A stretch of DNA of 64,000 bases from Lujinxingia sediminis (GTDB lineage: Bacteria > Myxococcota_A > Bradymonadia > Bradymonadales > Bradymonadaceae), in contig NZ_SADD01000001.1 in the NCBI RefSeq assembly GCF_004005565.1, positions 372,001 through 436,000 of the forward strand, in the 5' to 3' direction. Positions 1 to 8,784 of this stretch are shown in pieces. Position 1 is the stretch's first letter; each line of letters starts with the position of its first letter. A program made the position numbers and the translations under genes. The notes below the pieces were generated by a model, which was not told the origin of the DNA, searched no databases, and worked only from the letters and a program-made list of their open reading frames with translations.

Positions 1-1
1 A

Positions 2-625
2 TTGACGCCGGAGCGAGAGGTGGAGTTGGAAGAATTTGGCGGCCCACGCCTTCTTCACCCCGAGGCGATGTCTCGACGCATCACCTCGGTCTTTGGTCGC
101 CAGTGGATGTGGGGCCCCTTTGAGGCCTTTGCTCCCCACCTGTACCGCTACCTCTACGGAGGCATTAACTTCGACAACCTCACCCAGCGGCTCGACACGC
201 CCAGTGGCGTTATGGGGGCGGTCTCGATGGTCATGGCCAACGAGTTGGCCTGCCAGAATGTGCCGCATGACTTTGAAGAGCCGACAAACCAGCGATTGCT
301 CTTCCCCCATGTCGAGCTCGACGATGTGCCTGGCAATGCGCAGGCCGAGGCTCGCATTCGCGAGAATATCCAGCACCTTCACCTGCGCATCCTCGGTGAA
401 GATCTGCCGGCAAACCATGTCGAGATCGACCGTACCTTCGACCTCTTCGTCGATCTCATCGAAGACGGGCAGGCCGGTCTGGCCGCCCGGGACTCAGACT
501 ACCCGGAGCGACTTGAAGATTACTGCCGCGGAGACTCCCTGGAGCGCGATCCCACCTATGCGGTGCGCGCCTGGGCCGGTGTGATCAGCTACCTCGTGTC
601 CTCGTTTGAGTTCCTTTACCTCTAA
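2..625 (+). CDS. C-terminal part of an unidentified protein paired with DUF1501
   Basis: The open frame runs in from the window edge, so the 5' end is probably missing and the apparent TTG at position 2 need not be the start. The 207 visible residues are soluble-looking and acidic, with aromatic-rich stretches (for example FGRQWMWGP near residue 32 and LYRYLYGG near 47), and end in a hydrophobic tail, FEFLYL. The TAA stop (623-625) overlaps the ribosome binding site of the next gene, so the two are almost certainly co-translated. DUF1501 genes in planctomycetes and myxobacteria often follow a gene for a large exported partner such as DUF1800 or PSD-type cytochrome proteins. That parallel is context only; I do not recognise the family from this fragment. 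Confidence 0.7.
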   Translation: MTPEREVELEEFGGPRLLHPEAMSRRITSVFGRQWMWGPFEAFAPHLYRYLYGGINFDNLTQRLDTPSGVMGAVSMVMANELACQNVPHDFEEPTNQRLLFPHVELDDVPGNAQAEARIRENIQHLHLRILGEDLPANHVEIDRTFDLFVDLIEDGQAGLAARDSDYPERLEDYCRGDSLERDPTYAVRAWAGVISYLVSSFEFLYL

Positions 626-635
626 GGAGGTTTCT

Positions 636-1886
636 ATGAACCGTCGTGACTTCATCAAACTCGCCGGCATGGCCGGTATGACCGTTGTGTCTCCGATAGC
701 GCTGACGCGTAGCGCGCGCGCTGAAGAGATGAACTACCCGGGCCCCTATTACGTGATGATCAACGCCATCGGGGGCTGGGATACCACCTACCTTTGCGAT
801 CCGAAGGGGGTGAACAACATCAACCAGGCCTACGGTCAGGGAGATATCGGCTCGATCGCCTCCAGTCCCATCACGTACGCGCCGGTGGGGAACAATCAGT
901 ACTTTTTTGAGAAGTACGCCAGTGAGCTGCTCGTACTCAACGGGGTGGATATGGCCACGACCAGCCATGCCACCGGGGAGCGCTACGCCTGGACGGGGAG
1001 CCTGGAGAATCCCGAGTACCCGACCTTTGCGGCGTTGGCGGCGGCAGCCTATGCGCCGACCTTGCCCCTCTCGTATCTGAGTTACGGAGGGCATGACGCC
1101 ACCGGCGCACTTCTGCCACTTACCCGTGTGAGTAATGTGAGCCACCTGAGGGGGCTGGCCGATCCCGATCATAAGGAGGGTCACGCGAGCAAACCCTATC
1201 ATGCGCCTCGGGCCGCCGAGATGATTCGGGATGCAGTCGATGCGCGTCACACGGCACGGCAGAACGCAAGCCACCTGCCGACGGAGCAAACTGCGCGTAG
1301 TGCGTTGTTCACTGCTCGGATGGGCGCGCGTGAGCTGCGCTGGGTGCGTGAGCACCTGCCCACCGATCTTCCTCGCGATAACGACATGAAGGCTCAGGCC
1401 CTTGTGGCGTTGGCCGCTTTTAAAGCCGGGCTCTCGGTCAGTGTAAACCTTGTTCTAAACGGGTTTGACAGCCACGCGCAGAACGACAGCGAGCAGCTTC
1501 CGAAGTTGCAGTTGGTGCTCGACGCGGTGGACTTCCTGCTGGAAGAAGCTGAGGGGATGGGCCTGCGCGATAAGATCGTCGTGGTCATGGCCTCGGACTT
1601 CGGGCGTACCCCGACCTACAACCCGGACCGGGGAAAAGACCACTGGGCGATCGGTTCGGTGATGGCGCTCGGTACCGGCATTCGTGGCAATCGGGTTATC
1701 GGCGCGACCGACGAGGAGCAGCGCCCCTTCAACGTCAATCCAACCACTCTGGCGTTGGAGTATGAGGGGATTCGTCTGCGGCCGGAGCACATTCACCGTG
1801 CTCTGCGGCGTCACGCCGGTATCGCAGATAACCCGATCGCTCAGCGTTTCGCGTTGAAGGAAGAGGATCTGGATATTTTCAGTTAA
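636..1886 (+). CDS. Tat-exported DUF1501 family protein
   Basis: This 416-residue protein starts with a twin-arginine signal (MNRRDFIKLAG, hydrophobic core, cleavage near SARAEE), so it should be exported folded. The C-terminal half carries the motifs usual in DUF1501 proteins: a D-F-G-R-T-P segment near residue 320 followed by K-D-H-W and a G-x-G-I-R-G-N loop. DUF1501 is related to the alkaline phosphatase/sulfatase fold and has no proven reaction. ATG 636 is chosen over an in-frame TTG at 606 because TAAGGAGG lies just upstream and the Tat signal begins there. The upstream stop overlaps that ribosome binding site, indicating translational coupling. An 11-bp hairpin follows the stop. Confidence 0.9.
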   Translation: MNRRDFIKLAGMAGMTVVSPIALTRSARAEEMNYPGPYYVMINAIGGWDTTYLCDPKGVNNINQAYGQGDIGSIASSPITYAPVGNNQYFFEKYASELLVLNGVDMATTSHATGERYAWTGSLENPEYPTFAALAAAAYAPTLPLSYLSYGGHDATGALLPLTRVSNVSHLRGLADPDHKEGHASKPYHAPRAAEMIRDAVDARHTARQNASHLPTEQTARSALFTARMGARELRWVREHLPTDLPRDNDMKAQALVALAAFKAGLSVSVNLVLNGFDSHAQNDSEQLPKLQLVLDAVDFLLEEAEGMGLRDKIVVVMASDFGRTPTYNPDRGKDHWAIGSVMALGTGIRGNRVIGATDEEQRPFNVNPTTLALEYEGIRLRPEHIHRALRRHAGIADNPIAQRFALKEEDLDIFS

Positions 1887-1913
1887 GCGCGGGTGAACCA
1901 TCGCGATGAGCAC

Positions 1914-1944
1914 CGAGGCGACCTTCCACCGGGAGGTCGCCTCG
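1914..1944 (+). terminator. Hairpin after the DUF1501 gene
   Basis: A perfect 11-bp stem (arms 1914-1924 and 1934-1944) encloses a 9-base loop, 28 bp after the DUF1501 stop. Only a weak T stretch (GCGTTT) follows, so intrinsic termination is plausible but not certain. Confidence 0.45.
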
Positions 1945-2051
1945 TGCGTTTCGGGCTGGAGTGTGGGACACGTCAGCCTGGCCAGAAGCTCTTTCTTCGC
2001 GCTAACGAAGGTCGCAGAAGTGATGCGGCGTAGTGCAAGGCCCCTTCGAAC

Positions 2052-2732
2052 ATGGAGTTGAGGATCATGGACACCCTGAAGACGACGACCGACGTAACGT
2101 CACTTGCCGATCTGGCACGCTCCTATGCGCGCACCGCGATGGCCGCTACGGCAGGCCACGATATGGCGCACCTGGAGCGGGTGCATCGCGTTGCCATGAT
2201 GCTGTGGGAGCACGAGGGCGGAGATCGCGAGGTGATCGAGGTCGCTGCCTGGTTGCACGATCTGGTGAATCTGCCCAAAGATCATCCGAAGCGCCGCGAG
2301 GCCTCGACCCTCTCGGCACAAGCAGCGCTGGAGTGGATCGGTGGGCGAATGAGTGAGGGACAGCGCGGCCTGGTCTTTGAGGCGATCCAGCGCCACTCCT
2401 TCTCAGCCGGGTTTGTACCGGAGTCGCTGGAGGCGAAGATCGTCTGTGACGCCGATCGTCTTGATGCGCTCGGCGCCGTCGGGTTGATGCGCACTCTGGA
2501 GACGGGCGGGGCGCTGGGACGCGCGTCATTTCACGGTGATGACCCATTTTGCACCACGCGCGCGCCGGATGATGGTGTCTTCACCCTCGACCACGTCTTT
2601 GCCAAGCTCTTTAAGTTGCCGGAGATGCTTCATACCGACGCCGCACGTCGCGTTGCAGAGCAGCGCATCGCTGTTATGGAAGACTTCCTCGCTGCACTCG
2701 GCGATGAATTGGGCCGTCCGTACCGGGGCTGA
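2052..2732 (+). CDS. HD-domain metal-dependent phosphohydrolase (YedJ-like)
   Basis: This is a 226-residue HD-superfamily protein. The metal ligands are visible in order: an H in HLERVHR (about residue 36), the HD pair in AWLHDLVNL (about 60), and the D of VCDADRLDALGA near residue 140. The last motif is typical of the YedJ/YpgQ group, small HD hydrolases thought to act on nucleotides or other phosphoesters; the substrate is unknown. The start could be ATG 2052 or ATG 2067; the latter has GGAG/GAGG-like bases upstream. It converges on the deacylase gene with only 3 bp between stops, so transcripts may overlap. Confidence 0.85.
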   Translation: MELRIMDTLKTTTDVTSLADLARSYARTAMAATAGHDMAHLERVHRVAMMLWEHEGGDREVIEVAAWLHDLVNLPKDHPKRREASTLSAQAALEWIGGRMSEGQRGLVFEAIQRHSFSAGFVPESLEAKIVCDADRLDALGAVGLMRTLETGGALGRASFHGDDPFCTTRAPDDGVFTLDHVFAKLFKLPEMLHTDAARRVAEQRIAVMEDFLAALGDELGRPYRG

Positions 2733-2735
2733 GGG

Positions 2736-3668
2736 TTAGACGCCGAAGATCGCACCGGCGATCCGGTAGGTTTGCAGGTAGGCCTCTACCGTGGGCTCAA
2801 TGGGGCGAGCGTAGCCACCGCCCAGGGTCATCGCGACTGGGATGCTCCGGTGGTGGGCCTGGGATAGGACCATGCGATCGCGTTCGGCCAGTCCCTTCAG
2901 GGTGAGGTTCATGCGTCCCAGGCTGTCCTCCGCCAGGGGGTCGACGCCGGCCTGGAAGAGGATAAGTTCGGGTCTGTGACGCCACACGGATTCCAGCGCT
3001 TCTTCCAGCGCGCCCAGGTAGGTTTCGTCGTCACACCCATCCGCAAGCCCCACATCAAGGTCGCTCGGGGGTTTGCGAAAAGGGTAATTCCTTTCGCCGT
3101 GTATGCTCAGAGTGAAGACGGCGGGAGCATCTTTGAGGATGGTCGCGCTGCCATCGCCCTGGTGGACATCGAGGTCGACGATCGCGACACGTCGGACGTT
3201 TCCGGCGGCAATGAGTGCGAGTGCAGCGATGGCCAGGTCGTTAAATACACAAAAACCGCCGCCCTGATCGCGGTGCGCATGGTGGGTTCCGCCGGCAAGA
3301 TTGCCGCTGATGCCGATATCGAGGGCGCTTAGCGCAGCCATGAGAGTTCCTCCCATGGAGGTACGAACGCGCTCTACAAAAGCCTCGCTCCAGGGCAGGC
3401 CGATGCGTCGTATCGCCCGGCGCTCCATGGTCCCCGATAGAAACGCCTCGACGTAGGCGGCCTCATGCGAAGTGAGAAGCTGCGCGGTTTCAATGGCGGG
3501 CGACGCCACCAACTGCCTGGCATGTGCTACCCCTTCTTCAAGGAGGGAACGGTGGAGCATCCCGTACTTGGCCATCGGGAAGCGGTGTCCGGGAGGCAGC
3601 GGGACCTGCACATGGTCGTTGTAGTAGATCTTCAAAGGGTACTCAGACCGGGTCGGCTTCGGTGACAA
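2736..3668 (-). CDS. Histone deacetylase-superfamily (acetoin utilization type) deacylase
   Basis: This zinc-dependent amidohydrolase of the HDAC/AcuC/acetylpolyamine hydrolase superfamily spans about 310 residues. The catalytic set appears intact: the His pair at 129-130 with H132, metal ligands D167 and H169 in VDLDVHQGDG, D243 in AGVDPLAEDS, and Tyr 286 in GGGYA. Family members remove acetyl or other acyl groups from lysines, polyamines or small amides; the substrate cannot be told from sequence. The TTG start at 3668 overlaps the end of the upstream TspO-like gene by 26 bp and lacks a good ribosome binding site. A second in-frame TTG lies 12 codons further in, so the start is uncertain. 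The two genes look co-transcribed. Confidence 0.88.
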   Translation of the reverse strand: MSPKPTRSEYPLKIYYNDHVQVPLPPGHRFPMAKYGMLHRSLLEEGVAHARQLVASPAIETAQLLTSHEAAYVEAFLSGTMERRAIRRIGLPWSEAFVERVRTSMGGTLMAALSALDIGISGNLAGGTHHAHRDQGGGFCVFNDLAIAALALIAAGNVRRVAIVDLDVHQGDGSATILKDAPAVFTLSIHGERNYPFRKPPSDLDVGLADGCDDETYLGALEEALESVWRHRPELILFQAGVDPLAEDSLGRMNLTLKGLAERDRMVLSQAHHRSIPVAMTLGGGYARPIEPTVEAYLQTYRIAGAIFGV

Positions 3669-4482
3669 GGGGGAGGCTGGCGCTGGCCTCGGAGCGCCGG
3701 CGCTCCGAGCGGCCGCTACCCACGATCCAACCTCGGGCGGCCGGCAGGGCCAGGATCAGAAAGAGGAGCGCGAGCCCCCCGGCAACGCCCTGTACGCTTG
3801 CGGGCTGGCCGTCGGCAAGTACGACTGCGACAAGAGCCCAGGTAAAGACCAGCGCCACGGCGGGCTCGTCGAGACCGACTCTCAGCGCCACGCCGATGAC
3901 CGCCGCCGCCAGGAGCATGATGACCGCCCAGGTTGCCGCGCTCAAGCCCCATCCCTCCCACCCGGCGATCACCAGGACGCTGGAGGCGTTGAGTACCGTG
4001 GCCAATGTCAGCCAGCCGCAGTACGTGCCCAGGGGCCAGCGAATCATGCGAGCCAGTGACCAGCTTTCGCGAAGCTCCGGGGCGGGGCGTCCCTCCCGGG
4101 TGGCAAACGCTCGGTAGAGCCACAGTGCGCTGGCCAGTTGCCCGACGATCACCACGAGCGCCCAGCCAAAGAGGAGACTTTGCCAGACGAGCAACCAGGC
4201 GGCATTGAAGAGCATGTTGATGATGAGCGGTTGGCGAGCGTTTGCGTAGCGTTCACGATGCGCAAAGCGCGGCAGGATCTGAGCGACTGCCAGCGCAAGA
4301 ATGCCCGCATAGATGATTCCCCACACCGCAAACGCGTAACTCGCCGGAATGATCAGCACATCTTCAAAGAAGCGGTCGGAGATGGCTCCCACGGATCGGC
4401 CGGGGGCGGCAGCCAGTTGAGGAAGGCCAATGGCAAGGGGAGGGACGACAAGCGCGAGTACTTTCAGCACGATCGAGCGCAT
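3643..4482 (-). CDS. TspO/MBR-like polytopic membrane protein
   Basis: This 279-residue integral membrane protein is predicted to have about seven hydrophobic helices. The segment around SYAFAVWGIIYAGILAL (about residues 48-64) and Trp-rich helices (AAWLLVWQSLLFGW) resemble tryptophan-rich TspO/MBR-like proteins of the longer, about 270-residue bacterial class. Canonical TspO is about 160 residues and binds porphyrins; the role of the longer class is unknown. The C-terminal about 25 residues are a polar Ser/Arg tail overlapping the start of the downstream deacylase gene, suggesting translational coupling. Confidence 0.75.
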   Translation of the reverse strand: MRSIVLKVLALVVPPLAIGLPQLAAAPGRSVGAISDRFFEDVLIIPASYAFAVWGIIYAGILALAVAQILPRFAHRERYANARQPLIINMLFNAAWLLVWQSLLFGWALVVIVGQLASALWLYRAFATREGRPAPELRESWSLARMIRWPLGTYCGWLTLATVLNASSVLVIAGWEGWGLSAATWAVIMLLAAAVIGVALRVGLDEPAVALVFTWALVAVVLADGQPASVQGVAGGLALLFLILALPAARGWIVGSGRSERRRSEASASLPLVTEADPV

Positions 4483-4659
4483 ACGACATCTCGTGTGGGA
4501 AGTAGGGGCGTGAGCTCAACCTAAGTAAAAGCACGAGATCGCGAGGGAGAAGCATCCCGCTTGCGATGGGAGGCGCGTCTGACGCAGACTTCGGCCGTCC
4601 TGATCTTGTTGACTTCCTTAATTGGCCGCATGGTTTGCGGCCCGAACTCTGGAGTGGCG

Positions 4660-5208
4660 ATGCGAAGGGATACTCTGGTTCGAACTGTGATGGCGTTCGG
4701 CGCGGTCGGCGCCTTTTTTTTGCTGAACCCGCTGGCGCTTGGCTGTGGGGATGAGCGTGTCGAGGGCTACACCTTCGGCGCCGATGATATGGCAGCGGTC
4801 GTGGTGGGGGAGTGGTCCGGGGAGGTGACGTATGACGCGGAGGCGGTAGCGTTTACCCTGGTGATCGAAGCGTCGCCGGTCGGCGCGCAGCAGACGGGCA
4901 GCCTTCGTCAGCACCTCTGTGGGAATCGCACGCTGATCGCGTCGGCGGATGCCTGCATTGCCACCAGTCAGTTCGACGTCGTCGGTGAGGTTCAGGTGGC
5001 GGGGCAGGAGGCGCGTCAGGTGGAGGGGAGCCTTGTCGCCTATGGGCAGGATCTGAACGAGGGAGAGCTCACCCTTTACGGAGCTGGGGAGGTCTGGGTG
5101 GTGCAGATGATCGATGCTGCGCTGGCGGATGCCGGGGAGGTGCGGGATCAGGACGATCGCGCGCTGCTCGGGAGGTTTTTCCTGAGCAGCAGCGCGATGA
5201 GCGACTGA
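4660..5208 (+). CDS. Putative lipoprotein, unknown function
   Basis: The predicted protein is 182 residues. ATG 4660 is preferred because GGAG lies 6 bases upstream and the next residues form a lipoprotein-type signal ending LALGC (Cys 29). The longer frame back to 4561 adds an unlikely leader. The mature part is beta-rich and small (motifs VVVGEWSGEVTYD and VEGSLVAYGQ), compatible with a periplasmic or outer-membrane-tethered beta domain. I recognise no family. It converges with the large minus-strand gene 4 bp away. Confidence 0.65.
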   Translation: MRRDTLVRTVMAFGAVGAFFLLNPLALGCGDERVEGYTFGADDMAAVVVGEWSGEVTYDAEAVAFTLVIEASPVGAQQTGSLRQHLCGNRTLIASADACIATSQFDVVGEVQVAGQEARQVEGSLVAYGQDLNEGELTLYGAGEVWVVQMIDAALADAGEVRDQDDRALLGRFFLSSSAMSD

Positions 5209-5212
5209 GGGC

Positions 5213-7450
5213 TCACGTGGCCTGAGCCGACGTGTTGGCCGGCGTGTTTGTGGGAGGGGCAGGCGCGGGAGCGAAAATGGCCTCACGGTGGGTCGATTCG
5301 GGGAGCCAGGTGTTTAACTGGCCCGTCCACCACAGGGTGATCACGATCGTGGCAGCCGCCCCCAGAAGGTAGCGGGGCCAGCGGCTTTTACGCTCAGCGA
5401 AAGGATCGTGTAATTCACGGGAGGCCCCTTCGGGGAGTGCCGCGATTCCGGTTAACGAACGACCAAGTGGGACATTGACCCGGGCCATGGCGTTGATGGC
5501 CCAGCCATTGGCGTCGAGTAAGGGGCCGAGATTGCGGGTGCGCAGCTTCAGCCAGGCGATCAGCATAGAGGGGCCGCTGATAAGCAGGATAAGACCAAGA
5601 ATCCCCAGGGGCATCCACATGCCCAGGCCGAGAAACGCGCCCAGAAAGAGGCTTAGCGCGGCGGTAAGTCCGCCGACCCCGACGCCGATAGCAGCCAGCG
5701 TGCCGAGATCCATCTTCGGTGGGGAAGGCTGGTCGGTGCCCGTGACAGCCCCGGAGCCGGTCGGCTCCGCCGGACGTGTTGAGGTTGCCTCGTCGACTTT
5801 TGCGACGCTTGCTTCGACCTTTTTCGTGCTCTTTGCCTCGGCGGCCCGCGCACGCCTGGCGAGCTGGTCTTCGAGTAAGCGCAGCGCCTTTTTGTACGGA
5901 CTCCAGAAGGCCTGGCGTACGCTGATCGGGTTGTCGACGATGCGCGTCACCGTGGCGTCCCAGTCTTTGCCATGACGATCGTAGAAGACACCATTTCGGC
6001 CGACCATCAGGTTGTCGACGTCGCCGTCGGTGACCGCCGCGGCAATAGACATCGTCTCACCGCGGGCGTTCTTGAGGTCGCAATAGAGCAAGTAGGCGTT
6101 GGAGTGGCCCGCCAGCTTGATATGGCGATCGGCGTTGGAGACGTGCACGCACAGGTCGCAGGCGCGCCGGTCGATGTAGAGGGTGCCGACTTGAAAGATC
6201 GCCGGCCCCTGGCGTCGGTAGAAGGTCTGGAAGGCCACGAAGTTGTTGGCCAGATCAAGGAGATTGGCGTTGAAGCGAAGCAGCTTCTCGACGCGCGCGA
6301 TCGCGCTGGCCTGAGGGGCACGGGCCTCGTCGGCATCGAGCAAGGCTTCGAGTCTCGCCCGACCATCGCTCTCGGCAATCTCACGCAGCCGTTCCTCGCT
6401 TAGCCGGGTGAGTTGCGTCGCGGGCTCGGCGGCCATCCAGTCACGCATCGGGGAGAGTTTGGTTTTAAGCTCGGACCATGCCTCGTCGCTCAACGTGTCC
6501 GAGTCGCCCGAGAAGGGCTCGACGGCCAGCTGGCGAAACGCGTGCACGGCATCGGTCCAGGCGGGGTTGATGCCTTCGACCAGGGGAAGGGGACGGCCGG
6601 GCTCGACGCGTGCCAGGGGAAAGTCCACCAGCGCGTCAGCGCCGGCGCTTAGCGCTTCACGCGTGGCCTCCAGGTAGGCTTCCTGCGAGCGGTTCACAAC
6701 GGCTGCCGCGCGTTCATCGTAGGCCGCAAGCCTGGCTCGGGCGAAGTAGTCGTCGATCTTCTCGCGCACCGACTCCACGGCGCGGTAGGCCCCGGGCGTT
6801 GCATCGCCGAGCGGGAGAATGGCTTCGGACTGACCTTTCTCAATCCAGTTGAGGCGTTCGGTGAGGCTCTTAAAGAAGGCTTCGACGCATGTGCGATTGA
6901 CACCGGGCTCGTTGCTGCGGTCAACCGGAGCGTCGGGGGTGCATCGTACGATATCGGCGATGAGCGCTTGAAGATCCGGGTCGGATGATGACTTCGGCGG
7001 GACGATGCCGTCGCCGTTGGCGGCCTGCTGATCGAAGCGCGCGATGGCATCGATCGCCTCCTGCAGGGAGATCTCGTTGGCGTCGCCTTTGCCCAGGCTG
7101 TCCAGGAGCTCGCGAGCTGTCTTCTCCAGCAGCGCGCCCTCCTCGTTGGAGGTTGCGATCGCGCTCAGGGGCAGCACATCGCTACGACGGGCGAGTTCTT
7201 CGACATCGCTGAGAACCTCTCCCATCCACTGCGTTGCAGCAATCAGCTCGGAGGCGCGAATACGGCGGTCTTGATCGGCGTCGAGGAACTCAAGGGTGCG
7301 GCGATCACATTCAACGCCGTGTGTCGGGCAGGCCAGTGCCACCCATAATTTTTGATCAAGCTCCCCCAGGCGAACGAGCTCTTCGCCACGGGTCAGATGG
7401 ACTTGATCGACAGCACCACTCCGAAAGAACTTCCATGGAAACGTTTGCAT
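5213..7450 (-). CDS. Large EF-hand-like protein with C-terminal membrane segments
   Basis: A protein of 745 residues starting at ATG 7450, preceded by GAGGT; 15 upstream in-frame codons are discarded. Near residues 51-65 is an EF-hand-like loop (LDADQDRRIRASEL), and another DANEISLQEA stretch follows, suggesting calcium-type loops. The long middle is soluble and Ala/Glu-rich. An Ala/Lys/Pro linker near residue 550 leads to two adjacent hydrophobic helices (GVGVGGLTAALSLFLGAF and PLGILGLILLISG), then a further transmembrane segment near the C-terminus and a Pro/Ala tail. Similar long proteins are annotated only as hypothetical or EF-hand domain proteins. The function is unknown; a membrane-anchored cytoplasmic protein is my inference. 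Confidence 0.75.
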   Translation of the reverse strand: MQTFPWKFFRSGAVDQVHLTRGEELVRLGELDQKLWVALACPTHGVECDRRTLEFLDADQDRRIRASELIAATQWMGEVLSDVEELARRSDVLPLSAIATSNEEGALLEKTARELLDSLGKGDANEISLQEAIDAIARFDQQAANGDGIVPPKSSSDPDLQALIADIVRCTPDAPVDRSNEPGVNRTCVEAFFKSLTERLNWIEKGQSEAILPLGDATPGAYRAVESVREKIDDYFARARLAAYDERAAAVVNRSQEAYLEATREALSAGADALVDFPLARVEPGRPLPLVEGINPAWTDAVHAFRQLAVEPFSGDSDTLSDEAWSELKTKLSPMRDWMAAEPATQLTRLSEERLREIAESDGRARLEALLDADEARAPQASAIARVEKLLRFNANLLDLANNFVAFQTFYRRQGPAIFQVGTLYIDRRACDLCVHVSNADRHIKLAGHSNAYLLYCDLKNARGETMSIAAAVTDGDVDNLMVGRNGVFYDRHGKDWDATVTRIVDNPISVRQAFWSPYKKALRLLEDQLARRARAAEAKSTKKVEASVAKVDEATSTRPAEPTGSGAVTGTDQPSPPKMDLGTLAAIGVGVGGLTAALSLFLGAFLGLGMWMPLGILGLILLISGPSMLIAWLKLRTRNLGPLLDANGWAINAMARVNVPLGRSLTGIAALPEGASRELHDPFAERKSRWPRYLLGAAATIVITLWWTGQLNTWLPESTHREAIFAPAPAPPTNTPANTSAQAT

Positions 7451-7650
7451 AGAGCTACCTCGAAGCCAGTCATCTCCACATCCCCCTCGCCGCACGCTCG
7501 CACAAGGGCACAGGCCAGCTGAGCAGCGGGAGGACCATCGTGATCACCGTGTCGCGATTCGCCACCCCGATGGGGTGATGCACGTCATGCGTCAGCGCAC
7601 AGCGCCGGGTGAAGGACGTCGACGCACGGCGCAGCTCGTCGCGGGGCACG

Positions 7651-7684
7651 CGCGCGGCCGGTTTGGAGACCGGCGGCCGCGCTT
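7651..7684 (-). terminator. GC-rich hairpin downstream of tRNA-Leu(UAA)
   Basis: A strong GC stem (GCGCGGCC pairing with GGCCGCGC plus an inner GGT/ACC) lies 24 bp past the 3' end of the minus-strand tRNA. It has no T run, so it may be only a processing or transcript-end structure. Confidence 0.35.
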
Positions 7685-7707
7685 AGCTTTGAAAGGATGA
7701 AGGTAGA

Positions 7708-7781
7708 TGCCCCCACCGGGATTCGAACCCGGACTGGACGGATTTTAAGTCCGCTGCCTCTACCGGTTGGGCTACGGGGGC
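7708..7781 (-). tRNA. tRNA-Leu(UAA) with a short, class I-type variable loop
   Basis: A 74-nt cloverleaf reads on the minus strand. It has a 7-bp acceptor stem (GCCCCCG with TGGGGGC, one G-U), a 3-bp D stem (GCC/GGC) with an 11-nt loop containing GGTAGA, and an anticodon stem GCGGA/TCCGT. The anticodon loop CTTAAAA gives UAA. The variable loop has only 5 nt (CCAGT), followed by a perfect T arm (CCGGG, TTCGAAT, CCCGG) and discriminator A. CCA is not encoded. Bacterial tRNA-Leu normally has a long variable arm and about 85 nt, which this gene lacks, while the D-loop and A73 are Leu-like. It is a probable but atypical Leu tRNA. Confidence 0.85.
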
Positions 7782-7886
7782 GGCGACAGGCCAACACAAG
7801 GGCACTGTTGCAATCGAGGCAGGATGTAGCATTGAGCCCGGAGCGGCGCAAGGCGGGCCGCCTCACCGGGATGAAGGGGGTCAATT

Positions 7887-8753
7887 ATGACGGAACAATC
7901 CAGGAAGATGGTAGCGAGGCCGCCAACGGGCATCGATGAGCTGGGGCAGAACTTCTCGCGTCTGGTGCGGCTGGGCTGGGGCACAGTGCTGGTGCCCTGG
8001 CTGGCGATCGCAGCGATCGACTTCATCTTCGTTGCGGCAAGTGCGGCGTTGATCTGGGGGCAAGAGGGAAGCGATCCCTTGCCAGCCGGAGGTCCTCAGG
8101 CGGTGATCCTGCAAAGCATCAGCGCGGTGGAGATCGCGGTCGTGCTTACCCTGCGTGTGTTGCTTTTCCGAGCCCTGCGCGATCTCGCGATGCTGGGGCC
8201 CTCCTCGGTGATGTCCTTGCGCGAGGTGGTGCGCGGGATGCTCTCGCGAGTGGGGCCGACGTTTCTGGTGAATATCCTGGTGGGAGCGATCGTGTCGATC
8301 GGGCTTGCGCTCTGTGTACTGCCCGGTTTGGTGGCGCTCTATTTCCTGGCTTTTGCCCCCTACCTGGTGGCGGTGGGGCAGTCCGGTGTGCTTGATGCGT
8401 TGACGCGATCGGCGACGATGGCCAGGCGGCATGTCGCGCTCCTACTCACCGGTTTTGCGGTCGCGGCGGTCTTTGCCGGGATGATGGGCTGCTCGCTCGG
8501 GGCGAGTGCGGCGGTGATCCAGGGATCGGCAGGGGTTGCCGGCGGATTGCTGGTAGGCTGGGTGCTCAACACCGTGCTGGGTTACCTGGCATGGTTGTGG
8601 TGGGGAGCGGTCTACATCACCGCGGAACAGCGCGACCAGGCCTGGCGCATTCGAAAAAGCGCGGTCTCCGGGAGCGAGCCGCTTGCGGAGGGGAAAAACG
8701 AGGGCAGCGCTGACGATGAGCCGCTACCCGGGGTCACGAAGGACGAGCGCTGA
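7887..8753 (+). CDS. Polytopic membrane protein, unknown function
   Basis: This 288-residue protein has about five to six hydrophobic segments: one near residue 32 (WGTVLVPWLAIAAIDFIFVA), then near 75, 125, 145, 190 and 220. It ends in an acidic, charged cytoplasmic-type tail (about residues 250-288). The pattern, including an interior FAPYLVAVGQSGVLDALTRS stretch, resembles the loosely defined DUF975/GDPD-membrane-domain group, but I do not claim membership. ATG 7887 follows AAGGGGG. It stands alone between the tRNA gene and the convergent paralogue pair. Confidence 0.75.
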   Translation: MTEQSRKMVARPPTGIDELGQNFSRLVRLGWGTVLVPWLAIAAIDFIFVAASAALIWGQEGSDPLPAGGPQAVILQSISAVEIAVVLTLRVLLFRALRDLAMLGPSSVMSLREVVRGMLSRVGPTFLVNILVGAIVSIGLALCVLPGLVALYFLAFAPYLVAVGQSGVLDALTRSATMARRHVALLLTGFAVAAVFAGMMGCSLGASAAVIQGSAGVAGGLLVGWVLNTVLGYLAWLWWGAVYITAEQRDQAWRIRKSAVSGSEPLAEGKNEGSADDEPLPGVTKDER

Positions 8754-8784
8754 GGCATGACGCCCCTGGCGGCGTATCATCTCT

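Noticed and set aside
7585-7884. A minus-strand frame covering the tRNA-Leu(UAA) gene
   Set aside because: It runs straight through a well-folded tRNA and has no ribosome binding site, so it is a chance frame.
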